Assembly: GCA_029262235.1 (NCBI GenBank)
Contig: JAJCZU010000008.1
Coordinates: 62,001-126,000 of the forward strand
DNA from: Candidatus Eiseniibacteriota bacterium
Lineage (GTDB): Bacteria > Orphanbacterota > Orphanbacteria > Orphanbacterales > Orphanbacteraceae
Direction of reading: 5' to 3'
DNA length: 64,000 nt
Below the pieces are notes generated by a model. It saw only the letters and a program-made list of their open reading frames with translations. It ran no database searches and had not been told where the DNA came from. A program made the translations under genes and the position numbers. Of the stretch, positions 44,702 to 55,178 are shown piece after piece. Within the stretch, counting starts at the first letter, position 1. Every line of letters starts with the position of its first letter.

Positions 44702-46423
<1,722 letters not shown>

Positions 46424-46457
46424 GCTAGCGGAACGCGCCGGCGCGGAACGCGCTAGC
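46424..46457. terminator. Convergent-gene hairpin after glnS
   Basis: GCTAGCG (46424-46430) pairs with CGCTAGC (46451-46457) around a GCGCCGGCGC core between the two convergent stops. There is no T-tract, so intrinsic termination would be weak. Confidence 0.4.
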
Positions 46458-47469
46458 GAAGAGCCGTTTCCGTCGGAACCGATTCCACTCGATACGATAG
46501 CGAGCGCGTCACGCCCTCGAACGGCGCGCCGTCCACTTCCGCGTAGGCGCCGCTCGGCACGTAGTTCAGCGGCGCGCCCCGCATTCCGGGCAGCGTGACT
46601 TCGCGTCCGCGCGAGAACGTGATGCGGTCGGCGTCGAGATTGCCGTAGAAGAAATCCGTCTTGGCGGGATTCTTGTCGGCTTCCGAGATATCGACCGGCA
46701 GGCGCGCTCCGTCTTCGAAAAACCACGCCCAGCAGTGATACCCCCCGGTCACGTCGGTTTCGCCTGCGAGTTTCGTCGGATACCCCATCTCGAACAGAGC
46801 CGGCACACTTTTCGCGCGCGAAAGCGACAGAAAGAGCGAATGAAAGTCCGTGCAGTTACCCTTCCGCACGTCACACGCACGCTCTGTATCTCCGAATCCG
46901 TAACCCGGGACCGATTTGTCGTAGTCCATGAGGCCGAGCACGAAATCGTAGCGGTCACGATGTCCGCCGCCGACGCTGTCGGCAAGCGCGCGCACACGAT
47001 CGCTCAGCGTGACGAGGCTCTCCTCACGCAGGTAGAGCGCACGCGTGCGGCTGTCGAGCGGCGCCGGGATCGGTGCCGTTACGGGCCGGCGATGCACGCG
47101 CGCCTTGAGGTCGATCGCAAGCGGCCCGGCAGGATTTGCCACCGTTACCTGCACGAGTTCGTTTCCGAACGGCGTTTCGCGCACCAGCTTCCATTCGTGC
47201 TCCGTATCAACAGCCAGCTCGAGCCGATCCTGCTCGGCGAGTTGCTGCGGAACCGCGATCCAGACGACGGCGTTTTTCGCGTCCGCGGGAATGCCATCGA
47301 GCGCGATCGTCCAGTCGAGGTCGAACACACGTGCTTCGAGTGCGCCCTCATCCGCGGCAACAGCACGCGATGCAACCACGGCCACTGCGGCGAGCGCGAC
47401 CCCAAGCACCAGAAACGCGGCCCGGCCGCCCCTCATCATTCGTTTGCCTGTTCCGTATCGTCCCGTCAT
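46453..47469 (-). CDS. Secreted transglutaminase-like protein
   Basis: 338 residues from ATG 47469, chosen because AGGAG is 6 nt upstream. Signal peptide about 1-38 (AAFLVLGVALAAVAVVASRAVA). An N-terminal beta domain is followed by a transglutaminase core with the complete triad: Cys in RKGNCTDFHSLF, His in GGYHCWAWFF and Asp in LPVDISEAD. It may be a periplasmic protease or amidase-like enzyme. It lies 20 bp after the porin gene and is likely in one operon with it. Confidence 0.85.
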   Translation of the reverse strand: MTGRYGTGKRMMRGGRAAFLVLGVALAAVAVVASRAVAADEGALEARVFDLDWTIALDGIPADAKNAVVWIAVPQQLAEQDRLELAVDTEHEWKLVRETPFGNELVQVTVANPAGPLAIDLKARVHRRPVTAPIPAPLDSRTRALYLREESLVTLSDRVRALADSVGGGHRDRYDFVLGLMDYDKSVPGYGFGDTERACDVRKGNCTDFHSLFLSLSRAKSVPALFEMGYPTKLAGETDVTGGYHCWAWFFEDGARLPVDISEADKNPAKTDFFYGNLDADRITFSRGREVTLPGMRGAPLNYVPSGAYAEVDGAPFEGVTRSLSYRVESVPTETALR

Positions 47470-47489
47470 TTTCATCTCCTTCGTCGTAT

Positions 47490-48704
47490 CTAGAAATAGA
47501 GTGTGGTGTGCGCGTCGATGCGATTGTCGGTCCCCTCGTCGAGGCCCGCATACGCGGTCTTCCAGTGAATGTATTCGAGCGCGATCTGCAGCGGCGCCCA
47601 CGGCCTTACGCGCACCACACCGAATGCCGCTTCATTCTTTGTGCGCCCCGTGTCGCCGAGCGCCTGGATTGCGCTGTTCGCCCCGCTCTTCGAGGTCGCT
47701 TCCTCTAGAGTAGGCACGTCTTCATCGTCGGGATCGTCGATCGCATACCCGGCAAAGACCGCCACCTTCGCGTGCGGCTTCAGCACGACCTGGGCCCAGC
47801 CTCCCTTCGAAGCGACGGCGCGACCCGTGAACCGGTTGATCCCCTGCCCGATGCCGCCGCGGATGTCCGAAAGGTTCTCACCCGACCAACCCTCTCCTTC
47901 CACGCCGAACTTCGCGTGCGGGAAGAGGCTCACGTCGAAACCGCCGACCCACGATTCGAATTCTCTCTCTTCACCAACAGGCGACGCGGTCTCTTCGCGC
48001 GCGAAGTGCCCCCATGCCCCGGCCTTGAGTGACGCGCCCGAATCGAACGCGCGCGCATACCCGGCGCGCCCCTGCACACCGGGCTCCGCGGCGTCGCTTC
48101 CGTCGAGCGTCCCGTTGCCGTCGAGATCCTTCGAATCGACCGCCCCCGTCTGCGTGGCCGCAACCGCAAGCGCGATCGCGCCCTGCCCGACAGACGGCGT
48201 CCACGAAACGCGCGCCTGCGGCCGCCGGTCGCCGAGATTCCCCGCGTTCCACATCATGCCGTCGTTGTTGGCAGCCGGATAAAGCGGGGAGATGAGATCC
48301 CATGTCTGGCCGGCGAGGATCGCCAGATCGCCGCGGCGCACTTCGAAATAGCCCTGTCGCATGCGAATCACTTCGCGCGATTCGCGCCCCCCGTTCTGAA
48401 AATCGATTTCGATGAGAGCGCGCGCGGACCAGGGAGCAGGCAGATCGAATGCCCCGAGCTTCGCGCCGAAGCGGGTCAGCCGCGGATGCAGCGTCGTGCG
48501 GGAATCGTTTGCGGGACCCGCGAGCTCGTCTTCGGACAGCGCATACATCGGGAACTGGTGGTTCGACATGCGGGAATCGTCATAAATCGCGTCGAATCGG
48601 ACAAATCCGTAGGGCGTCCATTCGACCGCATCCACCGGGGCCGGGGCGGCCGCGGCGATCGACAGAAAAGCGAGTGCGCCGAGGCGCTTCATCATTGCAG
48701 GCAA
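47490..48704 (-). CDS. Outer-membrane porin (DcaP-like)
   Basis: 404 residues from TTG 48704, supported by AAGGAG 7 nt before it. Signal peptide ends APVDA/VEW. The start of the barrel, TPYGFVRFDAIYDDSR, and FEVRRGDLAILAGQTWDLISP are typical of DcaP-like trimeric porins; the protein ends in TTLYF with the C-terminal Phe needed for Bam insertion. A calcium-loop-like DLDGNGTLDGSD lies in one loop. The solute is not predictable. Confidence 0.82.
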   Translation of the reverse strand: MPAMMKRLGALAFLSIAAAAPAPVDAVEWTPYGFVRFDAIYDDSRMSNHQFPMYALSEDELAGPANDSRTTLHPRLTRFGAKLGAFDLPAPWSARALIEIDFQNGGRESREVIRMRQGYFEVRRGDLAILAGQTWDLISPLYPAANNDGMMWNAGNLGDRRPQARVSWTPSVGQGAIALAVAATQTGAVDSKDLDGNGTLDGSDAAEPGVQGRAGYARAFDSGASLKAGAWGHFAREETASPVGEEREFESWVGGFDVSLFPHAKFGVEGEGWSGENLSDIRGGIGQGINRFTGRAVASKGGWAQVVLKPHAKVAVFAGYAIDDPDDEDVPTLEEATSKSGANSAIQALGDTGRTKNEAAFGVVRVRPWAPLQIALEYIHWKTAYAGLDEGTDNRIDAHTTLYF

Positions 48705-49047
48705 ATCGTATCTCCTTCCGGGCCGGCGTCCGTGCCGCCGGAGGAGATCGGGAAACGTCAGCGGGGCGGACGGATCGGAATCGACCAGCGGAGATCGGAG
48801 GCGAAGCCCTCTCTCGGGAGCCTGAAGACTTCAGGCGTGGTTATAAGGGGTCATCTGCGCGAAAACATGTGCTTCTTTCGCCTCCGGGGCACGGGGAAAC
48901 CGGCTTGGAACTCGGGCCGATGCCCGATTGTGCCGATCTACTGAAGAGAGCGTAGAGCATCGAAACTTTACGAGCAACTCGACAGGCCCGTTCGGCGATG
49001 AGTTAGACAGAACTTTTACTCGTCGCTGAAATGAAGGAGATCGGCCC
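48705..49047. other. 343-bp divergent intergenic region
   Basis: No convincing gene. On the minus strand TATAAC (near 48839-48845) could be the -10 of the porin operon. Near the right end AAGGAG (49034-49039) is the ribosome site of the next gene. No T-rich terminator is present. Confidence 0.4.
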
Positions 49048-49686
49048 ATGAACACGGAATCCGCGCCCGCTTCGCACGACACGGCCCCGCATGCACGCGC
49101 ACGCGGGCTGAGGCGTCCGGGGCGCTTTCCCATGCTCGTACTCTTCCTGTATCTCGGCGCGATGCTGGCGTGGATCTCCGCGAAGCCGATCTTCGCGGGC
49201 GACGTCGTCATCAACGGCGAGCCGCTCACGGCGAATGAGGTCGCCATGCTCTCGAACATGGCCGGTGCGCCGGTTCCTCCGGGCGACTACTGGTACGATC
49301 CGGTCTGCGGCGCCTGGGGATATCGCGGCGGTCCGTGCATGGGCTTCGGCCGCGCCGGAGTTGCGGTGGGCGGCGAACTGGCGGGGAACGCGTCGGGCGG
49401 CGGCACAGGCGTTTTCGTGAACGGGCGGGAACTCCACCCGTACGATGTGGCGGCCCTCAAGAACTGCACCGGTGTCGTCTACCAGGGACGCTACTGGTTG
49501 AACGCGAACGGGATCGGCGGATTCGAGGGCGGGCCCCCGCTATTCAATCTGGCGCAGATGTGCGGCGGTAAAACAAGCGGGAAGCCGGGCAAGAGCAAAC
49601 TTCTGAACTACGGCAGCGTCATGGCGGGCGACGGCTTCATCGGATTCATCGACAGTGAAGGGCGTTCATTCTCGAGCGGACCGTAA
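49048..49686 (+). CDS. Membrane-anchored protein with an internal 47-residue duplication, unknown function
   Basis: 212 residues. One N-terminal helix (PMLVLFLYLGAMLAWISA, about 28-46) or uncleaved signal. Then two copies of one module: VVINGEPLTANEVAML...GDYWYDPVCGAWGYRGGP (about 52-97) and VFVNGRELHPYDVAAL...GRYWLNANGIGGFEGGP (about 122-167). Shared pattern: V-x-NG-x-x-L-x-x-x-x-V-x-x-L, then G-x-YW, then G-x-x-GGP. The first copy has two cysteines, the second one. The C-terminal 45 residues are Gly/Ser/Lys-rich. Similar single modules occur in other bacteria as hypotheticals, as far as I recall. Strong GGAG ribosome site. Confidence 0.78.
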   Translation: MNTESAPASHDTAPHARARGLRRPGRFPMLVLFLYLGAMLAWISAKPIFAGDVVINGEPLTANEVAMLSNMAGAPVPPGDYWYDPVCGAWGYRGGPCMGFGRAGVAVGGELAGNASGGGTGVFVNGRELHPYDVAALKNCTGVVYQGRYWLNANGIGGFEGGPPLFNLAQMCGGKTSGKPGKSKLLNYGSVMAGDGFIGFIDSEGRSFSSGP

Positions 49687-49736
49687 GCGCGAAAGCGCGC
49701 GCGACTGCCAATCGATCCTGCTCCCGTTCTCGAAAC

Positions 49737-50096
49737 TCACTCGATATGCATCATGACATTCACGATCACTCCGCTCGGGTCGACGACATGGAATCGGCGC
49801 ACGCCCCAGGGCTCGTCCTTTAATGGATAAAGAATCGTATCGCCTCGCCGCACCGCCTCGGCATGGACTTGGTCGACATCTTCCACCTCGACCGTAAGCG
49901 TGACCGCGGCGCTTGCCGCTTCCGGTGACGGCCCGCGGACAAAGCTGATCTGGGCCGTCGGATTGTCGGGAGCAGACAATGTCACGATCCACTCCATATC
50001 CATCGCGACACGAAAACCGAGCAGGCCGGTATAGAACTCACGGCTCTCCTCGATCCGGTCTGTTGTAATATTCGGTACGACTCGGACAATGCCCAA
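49737..50096 (-). CDS. VOC/glyoxalase-fold protein
   Basis: 119 residues from TTG 50096, chosen because AGGAGG stands 6 nt before it; the ATG six codons earlier would put that ribosome site inside the gene. beta-alpha-beta-beta-beta repeats: VVPNITTDRIEESREFYTGLLGF and VDQVHAEAVRRG, ending RRFHVVDPSGVIVNVMMHIE. Family members include glyoxalase I, dioxygenases and antibiotic-binding proteins. The usual first metal histidine is not clear, so it may bind rather than catalyse. Third gene of an M20-OsmC-VOC group. Confidence 0.82.
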   Translation of the reverse strand: MGIVRVVPNITTDRIEESREFYTGLLGFRVAMDMEWIVTLSAPDNPTAQISFVRGPSPEAASAAVTLTVEVEDVDQVHAEAVRRGDTILYPLKDEPWGVRRFHVVDPSGVIVNVMMHIE

Positions 50097-50123
50097 AGTC
50101 TTCCTCCTTCGCATCCCGCGTTC

Positions 50124-50654
50124 TCACTTCGTTTCGAACGTCGTCTCGATTGGCGGCGGATTGCGTAACGTCTGCTGTACGACACAGCAATACTGCGCGC
50201 TCGTCTTCAGCTTCTCCAGAACCGCGGCGTCCGTGCCTTCTTTGACGCGCATCTTCACTTCGCATCGCATTGCCTGAAAACCGACCGGCACATCGCGCTC
50301 CATACCGAGAGTGCCGCGCAGGTCCACGTCTGCAGCAACCGCCACTTCGAGAAACTCGAGTTCGACGCCGAGCAGATCCGCGACCATGCGAATCGTGGAG
50401 TCCTGGCACGCCGCGAGGGCCGCGCAGAGTATGTCGCCCGGAGTCGGGGCGTCGTGCGGCCCCCCGACCCCGGCGTGAACGCCGACAGGCACGGTAACGC
50501 CGCAGCCGTCCATCGGTTCGACGTTCGCGTGAAACGGATCGCGCGGGTCCGTGCCGGACGTGCGCGCGTGGTCGGTGACCATCGCCGCTTCGGGCGACAA
50601 CCTGTACTTTGCGCGCAGCGGCTTCTGTCCGGCAGCGACATCGGAGTCTCGCAT
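50124..50654 (-). CDS. OsmC/Ohr-family protein
   Basis: 176 residues from ATG 50654 with AAAGGAG 5 nt upstream. OsmC fold with both redox cysteines visible: LAACQDSTIRM and SAQYCCVVQQT (two adjacent cysteines at the second site). These enzymes reduce organic hydroperoxides using thiols. The extended N-terminus and GVGGPHDAPTPGDIL region suit the YhfA/OsmC-like subgroup. It starts 11 bp after the M20 gene. Confidence 0.88.
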   Translation of the reverse strand: MRDSDVAAGQKPLRAKYRLSPEAAMVTDHARTSGTDPRDPFHANVEPMDGCGVTVPVGVHAGVGGPHDAPTPGDILCAALAACQDSTIRMVADLLGVELEFLEVAVAADVDLRGTLGMERDVPVGFQAMRCEVKMRVKEGTDAAVLEKLKTSAQYCCVVQQTLRNPPPIETTFETK

Positions 50655-50665
50655 CGGGTCTCCTT

Positions 50666-51787
50666 TCAAGAGGCCTCACATGTTCGGCGAATCATTCTCG
50701 AGAGCAGATCGGCGGCCAGTGGAATGAGTTCATCGGGAAAATCGTAATCGGGATTGTGAAGGTCGGGTACGTTTTCTCCCGCGCCGATCCCGCACAGCGC
50801 GGCCGGGGCGACTTCTGCGAAGCGGCCGAAGTCCTCGGACCATCGGAACGGTTGCGCCGCTTCCCGTACGGGCAATGGTGATGCGGAAGCGCGCACGATA
50901 TCGATCGCCTCCGCCGCGTTCACGGTGGCGGGGAAGACGTCCTCGCAGTGAAGCGTGTGCGTGAGCCCGGCCTCCGCCGCGGCTTCGCGTACGGTCTCTT
51001 CGGAAAGCGCAACGAGCTCGTGCATCGTGTCATCCGTTTCCGCCCGCAGCGTCGCCCAGATCGTGGCGTCCCCGGGCGCGGTCCCGTACGCTCTCTCCCC
51101 GAGCCGCGCGCCCGCGATCGTTATGAACGCCGTTTCGTCGGGCCCCCCGGCCTGCATGCCCGCGAGTGCGCTGATGATCCGGCACATCGCGCCCGCCGGG
51201 CTGATCCCGGTTTCCGGCTGCGCCGCATGCGCGGTTCTGCCCGACAGCACGATCGACATTCCGCGTGAGGCGCAGGCGAATGTCCCCGCACGCAGCACGA
51301 CTTCGCCGAGCGGAAAGCCCGGCAGATTGTGCAGCGCGAAGCAGAAGTCCGGTCGCAGTTCCGCGAACCGGGGATCCCGCAACACGGCGGCCGCCCCTTC
51401 GCCCGTCTCCTCCGCAGGTTGAAAGAGCAGAATGACGCGTCCGCGTGCCGGTCGCCGCGCGGCCAGCGCAGCACCCACCGCAGCAAGAATCGCCATGTGG
51501 CCGTCGTGGCCGCACTTGTGCGAAACGCCGCCCGACCGGGACCGATAGCTTACTTCGTTTGTTTCGTGTATGGGAAGCGCGTCGAGTTCGCAGCGCAGCA
51601 GAATCGCCGGGCCGGGCCCGCGCCCCCCGAAAATGACCGCGAGACCGTGGCCACCGAGATGCTCGACGATCGCGTCGGGCGAAAGCGGGCGGAAGAACGC
51701 AGCGATCCTTCGCGCCGTTTCCGATTCCCGCCCCGCAAGTTCGGGAAACGTGTGCAGGGATTGACGGAGAGCGATGACATTCTTCAT
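50666..51787 (-). CDS. M20-family amidohydrolase (hippurate hydrolase/N-acyl-amino-acid amidohydrolase-like)
   Basis: 373 residues. Di-metal site of the M20D group: Cys and His in SHKCGHDGHMAIL, Glu pair in QPAEETGEGA, His in FALHNLPG and His in DLHNPDYDF near the end. The dimerisation domain contains SGRTAHAAQPETG. The likely reaction is hydrolysis of an N-acyl amino acid. No ribosome site is obvious before the ATG. Confidence 0.9.
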   Translation of the reverse strand: MKNVIALRQSLHTFPELAGRESETARRIAAFFRPLSPDAIVEHLGGHGLAVIFGGRGPGPAILLRCELDALPIHETNEVSYRSRSGGVSHKCGHDGHMAILAAVGAALAARRPARGRVILLFQPAEETGEGAAAVLRDPRFAELRPDFCFALHNLPGFPLGEVVLRAGTFACASRGMSIVLSGRTAHAAQPETGISPAGAMCRIISALAGMQAGGPDETAFITIAGARLGERAYGTAPGDATIWATLRAETDDTMHELVALSEETVREAAAEAGLTHTLHCEDVFPATVNAAEAIDIVRASASPLPVREAAQPFRWSEDFGRFAEVAPAALCGIGAGENVPDLHNPDYDFPDELIPLAADLLSRMIRRTCEAS

Positions 51788-51986
51788 GTGATGATTACTT
51801 GCCAGGGAACTCCGTGCAGGTCGGGACCCCCATCTCCTTCTCGGCCGGTGTCACGCGTTTCTGTCACACACTTTTTCTGCTTGGTTCCCGATCGGGTCGA
51901 GCTCATGAAATCGCCGGAGAACCACACTCAGAATAGCAGAGAACATTCATTGAAGCGCGAATCGGTTCGTGGTCCCGGCGACTCCA

Positions 51987-52148
51987 TCAGTCGAAATGTT
52001 CCTTCGCAATCTTTCGCCCGAAATATACTCCCGCTGCCGTTCCCACGATACTGAGAATCCAGGCGGTCATGATCCCGACGACCCCCCCGAGCCACCAGCC
52101 GAGCCAGCCCCCGAGAACGGCCCCGATCGTGGCAAGAAGTCTCGACAT
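51987..52148 (-). CDS. 53-residue glycine-zipper membrane protein
   Basis: A complete small gene read from ATG 52148 to TGA 51987. The protein starts MSRLLATIGAVLGGWLGWWL and continues with a second hydrophobic stretch (GGVVGIMTAWILSIVGTAAG), then a basic end FGRKIAKEHFD. The GG-WLGWWLGG-VVG spacing is a glycine zipper like that of GlsB/YeaQ/YmgE small membrane proteins. AGGGGTG lies 3 nt upstream. It starts 2 bp after the stop of the mtfA-like gene, so it is likely co-transcribed. Confidence 0.8.
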   Translation of the reverse strand: MSRLLATIGAVLGGWLGWWLGGVVGIMTAWILSIVGTAAGVYFGRKIAKEHFD

Positions 52149-52149
52149 G

Positions 52150-52943
52150 TCACCCCTTCACTCCCGGAGCGACACGCTTGACGGGATCCTGCCGGTAGTA
52201 CTCTTTCAAAACTCGATAAAGGTCAGGCGCGTGCTGAATCATCAACTTCGGTTGATCGAAGAACTGCTCCGTGGCAACGGCGAAGAATTCCGCTTCGTTC
52301 GTAGCGCCATACGGATTCAGGAAGGACGATCTTCCCTTCTCCGTGTCGTCCCTGAGACGCTGATACTCGCGCGTACAGATCGAAACCCAGTCGCGGTATT
52401 CAGCCCGGTCGCGCAAAGGAGGGGTCCCGTCGACGGCACCGTCGAGCATGTCGAGTTTGTGGGCAAATTCGTGATAAATCACGTTGTGACCGGACGCTGC
52501 GTGCCGCCCCCCCGCAATGCGGCATCCCAGACGAGTATGACCGGCCCGCGCGAAAACGCCTGACCGAGAATCGGCTGGGCGAGTTCCACCGGCGCGAACG
52601 TATTCTCGAAGGAACCCGGTTTGCGCTTCGGAGGAACGACGGTCGAAGGGTAGACAATGATGGACTCGACGTTTTCGTAGTAATTGTGGGGCAGACCCAT
52701 GAGCAGCAGACACGCCTGGCCGGAGATCGTGACGCGAATCTCGTCGGTCATCTCGAGCCCACCCGCTGCTTCCCAGTATTTCTCCGCGATAAACACCTGA
52801 ATCAGAGCGCGCAGGCGGTCACGCTCACCATCATCAAGCATCGCAAAATGGGCCATATTGCGGCGAAGGATATCCTCCCATGACGAGGGGAAAGGAGCGC
52901 CGGCAAGCTTCTTGCGGCGGCGGGTTCTGAACCAGGAAATCAT
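52150..52943 (-). pseudogene. mtfA: MtfA-type zinc metallopeptidase (M90) split by a frameshift
   Basis: From ATG 52943 (AGGAGG upstream) the frame codes for the MtfA N-terminal half (MISWFRTRRRKKLAGAPFP ... PVILVWDAALRGGG) and stops at 52479. The rest continues in another frame as GRHAASGHNVIYHEFAHKLD, with the HEFAH zinc site, then EFFAVATEQFF, to 52150. The switch falls in a run of seven Gs on the coding strand (52507-52513 as C on the plus strand). One more G would restore a normal 264-residue MtfA. It may be an assembly error, a slippage (phase-variable) site or a true break. MtfA binds the Mlc repressor in enterobacteria. Confidence 0.85.
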
Positions 52944-53093
52944 GAGACCCTCCTGGCGCGACTTGTCGCCCGTGTCAGGGGAAACGGAGCCGGGCACGGT
53001 TACACGACGCCCTTTTGTGGACTCGCGTCTCAAACACGGTATCATCCGCACTCCGGTCTGTCATCCGGGGCCCATGCCAGAAGGAGGAAACGC

Positions 53094-54134
53094 GTGAAGG
53101 CCGTTCTGTTCGATGAATTTCAGGGGCCGCTTCGAATCGACGACGTGGACCGTCCCGCGCCCGGGCCCGGCGAGGCGATCGTGAAAGTCGAGGCCGGCGG
53201 GCTCTGTCGCAGCGACTGGCACGGCTGGATGGGGCACGACGCCGACATCGTCGCACTCCCCCACGTGCCCGGCCATGAGCTCGCCGGCACGATCGCGGCG
53301 CTCGGAGAGGGCGCGGGGCGTTTCGCGATCGGCGACCGCGTCACGGTGCCCTTCGTGTCCGGCTGCGGCGCGTGCCCCGAATGCCGCGACGCCAATCACC
53401 ATATCTGCGACAACCAGTTTCAGCCCGGGTTTCACGGATGGGGGTCGTTTGCGACTCACGTGAAGCTGCGCTATGCGGACGAGAATCTCGTGCGGCTCCC
53501 CGACCAGATCGACTTCGTCACGGCCGCCAGCCTCGGCTGCCGATTCAGCACGTCGTTTCGCGCCGTCGTCGAACAGGGCCGCGTTGCGCGCGACCAGTGG
53601 CTCGCCGTGCACGGATGCGGCGGCGTCGGTCTCTCGGCGATCATGATCGCGCACGCACTCGGAGCGCGGATCATCGCCGTCGATATCGACGAAGATGTGC
53701 TGGCGCTGGCGGAATCACTCGGCGCGGACTTCGCGGTCAACGCCGCACGGACGAGTGATGTCGCCGGCACGATTCGGGATATCACGAAGCGCGGTGCACA
53801 CGTTTCGATCGACGCGCTCGGCAGCGAAGAAACATGCGCGCATTCGATTCAGTGCCTGCGAAAACGGGGGCGCCACGTGCAGGTGGGATTGCTGGCCGGC
53901 AAAGACGCCCGGCCACGGGTGCCCATGGATATCGTCATCGCGCGCGAACTCGAGATCGTCGGCAGCCACGGCATGCAGGCCGCGCGCTACGACGCGATGT
54001 TCGGCATGATCACGTCGGGCGCGCTCGACCCGGGGCGCCTCGTGGGACGCCGGGCCGCGCTCGAAGAAGTGCCGACGCTGCTCCCCGCGATGGGAGGCTT
54101 CGGGACGACGGGGATCACGGTGATCGTCATCTGA
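53094..54134 (+). CDS. Zinc-dependent alcohol dehydrogenase (MDR superfamily)
   Basis: 346 residues from GTG 53094 with AAGGAGG upstream. Catalytic zinc ligands: Cys in GGLCRSDWHGW and His-Glu in PGHELAG. Structural zinc lobe CGACPECRDANHHIC has all four cysteines. Cofactor motif HGCGGVGLSA and the acidic VDIDEDVL, which favours NAD(H). The WGSFATHVKL segment resembles alcohol dehydrogenases of the AdhP/AdhT type; the physiological alcohol is not known. Confidence 0.92.
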   Translation: MKAVLFDEFQGPLRIDDVDRPAPGPGEAIVKVEAGGLCRSDWHGWMGHDADIVALPHVPGHELAGTIAALGEGAGRFAIGDRVTVPFVSGCGACPECRDANHHICDNQFQPGFHGWGSFATHVKLRYADENLVRLPDQIDFVTAASLGCRFSTSFRAVVEQGRVARDQWLAVHGCGGVGLSAIMIAHALGARIIAVDIDEDVLALAESLGADFAVNAARTSDVAGTIRDITKRGAHVSIDALGSEETCAHSIQCLRKRGRHVQVGLLAGKDARPRVPMDIVIARELEIVGSHGMQAARYDAMFGMITSGALDPGRLVGRRAALEEVPTLLPAMGGFGTTGITVIVI

Positions 54135-54161
54135 AGCTGTTTCCTGTCGCGCGGGCCTCGG

Positions 54162-55175
54162 TCAATCCACTCGCGTGAACCTGAGATCACTGCTCGCAGC
54201 TTTGCCGAAAAGGCGAAAACCGTTCTCGGATGTCATCTCGACATTGAACGCGAGCACCCCTTCCGGGATAGTCAGGCTGAACTCCCCGTCAGCGAGCGTC
54301 CACTTCCCTTCCATGACTTTCCTGCGGCCATTTTCGATGCTTTCGAGCCAGACTTCGCCCGAGGGTTCCAGGCGCATCTGCATCTGCACATCGACCTGCA
54401 CGCCTGACCACTCACCGTGCAGCCATTCTGCCGTCACGTCCGCGCCTCCCGCGGCAGTCTGCTCGGATGAGGCGTCCTGCCCGGACGTCTGCGCGGGTGC
54501 GGACACCTTCGTTTCCGCCATGTCCTCCGGGAAGGCGTACCAGTACCATCCCAGGTCGTCCTCGAGACCGGCGCTGTATGTGTGTGGCCCGCCGCTGGGA
54601 CCGCTCGTGACGGTGAATGCATTCCATCCGGGCTCCAGGTGAAAGCCGTTCGTGTTATTGCACTCGCCCGCGTCCACATCTCGCGCCGACTCACTGTAGA
54701 GCCAGTTTGCGCGCCTGCTTCCCGGCGAGCCGATCTTGCTGCTGAACGCCGCGTCCGAGAACGTGGCCATTCCTATCGTGCTGAGCCCCCGGTCCCATTT
54801 CCCCGGCGAAGAGAATCCGGGCAGGTTCGTGAGCAGAGAAAAGTCGGTCACGACGACGATTCCATCCGTGCCGGGAGTTCCGCACGTCAACGACCCGAAG
54901 CCCTTACCCGCAGGGACCTCCGGAAGCGCCAGCTTGAACTCCCCGGCGGGCGAGATCTCTGCAAACGTCTGCAGCATTCCCGCCCCGTGGACTCGGAGCA
55001 CGAGCATGGGAGTCGCTTTTCTGTCCCATGCCGCGAACAGGCCCACAATGTGATTCTCTTCGAGACCGCCCTTCCCCGGACCGATCATCTTCGTCTGCGA
55101 TTGAGCCGAGGCGGAACTCGGGTGCAAAGCAAGCGGCGCAAGAAAGAGACAGAGAATAGCAAGCAGCTTGAACAT
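54162..55175 (-). CDS. Secreted protein of unknown function
   Basis: 337 residues with signal peptide (MFKLLAILCLFLAPLALHPSSASA). The first part is a beta-rich domain with two isolated cysteines. A disordered Ser/Ala/Gln/Thr linker near 225-245 leads to a C-terminal lipocalin-like beta domain (EWLHGEWSGVQVDVQMQMRL, GKWTLADGEFSLTIPEG) ending in DLRFTRVD. No family recognised. The AGGAGG ribosome site is 10 nt upstream. It follows the NTF2-like pair and may end their operon. Confidence 0.65.
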   Translation of the reverse strand: MFKLLAILCLFLAPLALHPSSASAQSQTKMIGPGKGGLEENHIVGLFAAWDRKATPMLVLRVHGAGMLQTFAEISPAGEFKLALPEVPAGKGFGSLTCGTPGTDGIVVVTDFSLLTNLPGFSSPGKWDRGLSTIGMATFSDAAFSSKIGSPGSRRANWLYSESARDVDAGECNNTNGFHLEPGWNAFTVTSGPSGGPHTYSAGLEDDLGWYWYAFPEDMAETKVSAPAQTSGQDASSEQTAAGGADVTAEWLHGEWSGVQVDVQMQMRLEPSGEVWLESIENGRRKVMEGKWTLADGEFSLTIPEGVLAFNVEMTSENGFRLFGKAASSDLRFTRVD

Positions 55176-55178
55176 TTC

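Noticed and set aside
52150..52713. Independent gene starting upstream of the HEFAH block
   Set aside because: Its first 60 residues are an out-of-frame reading of the MtfA N-terminal half; the real start is at 52943 with a frameshift between.
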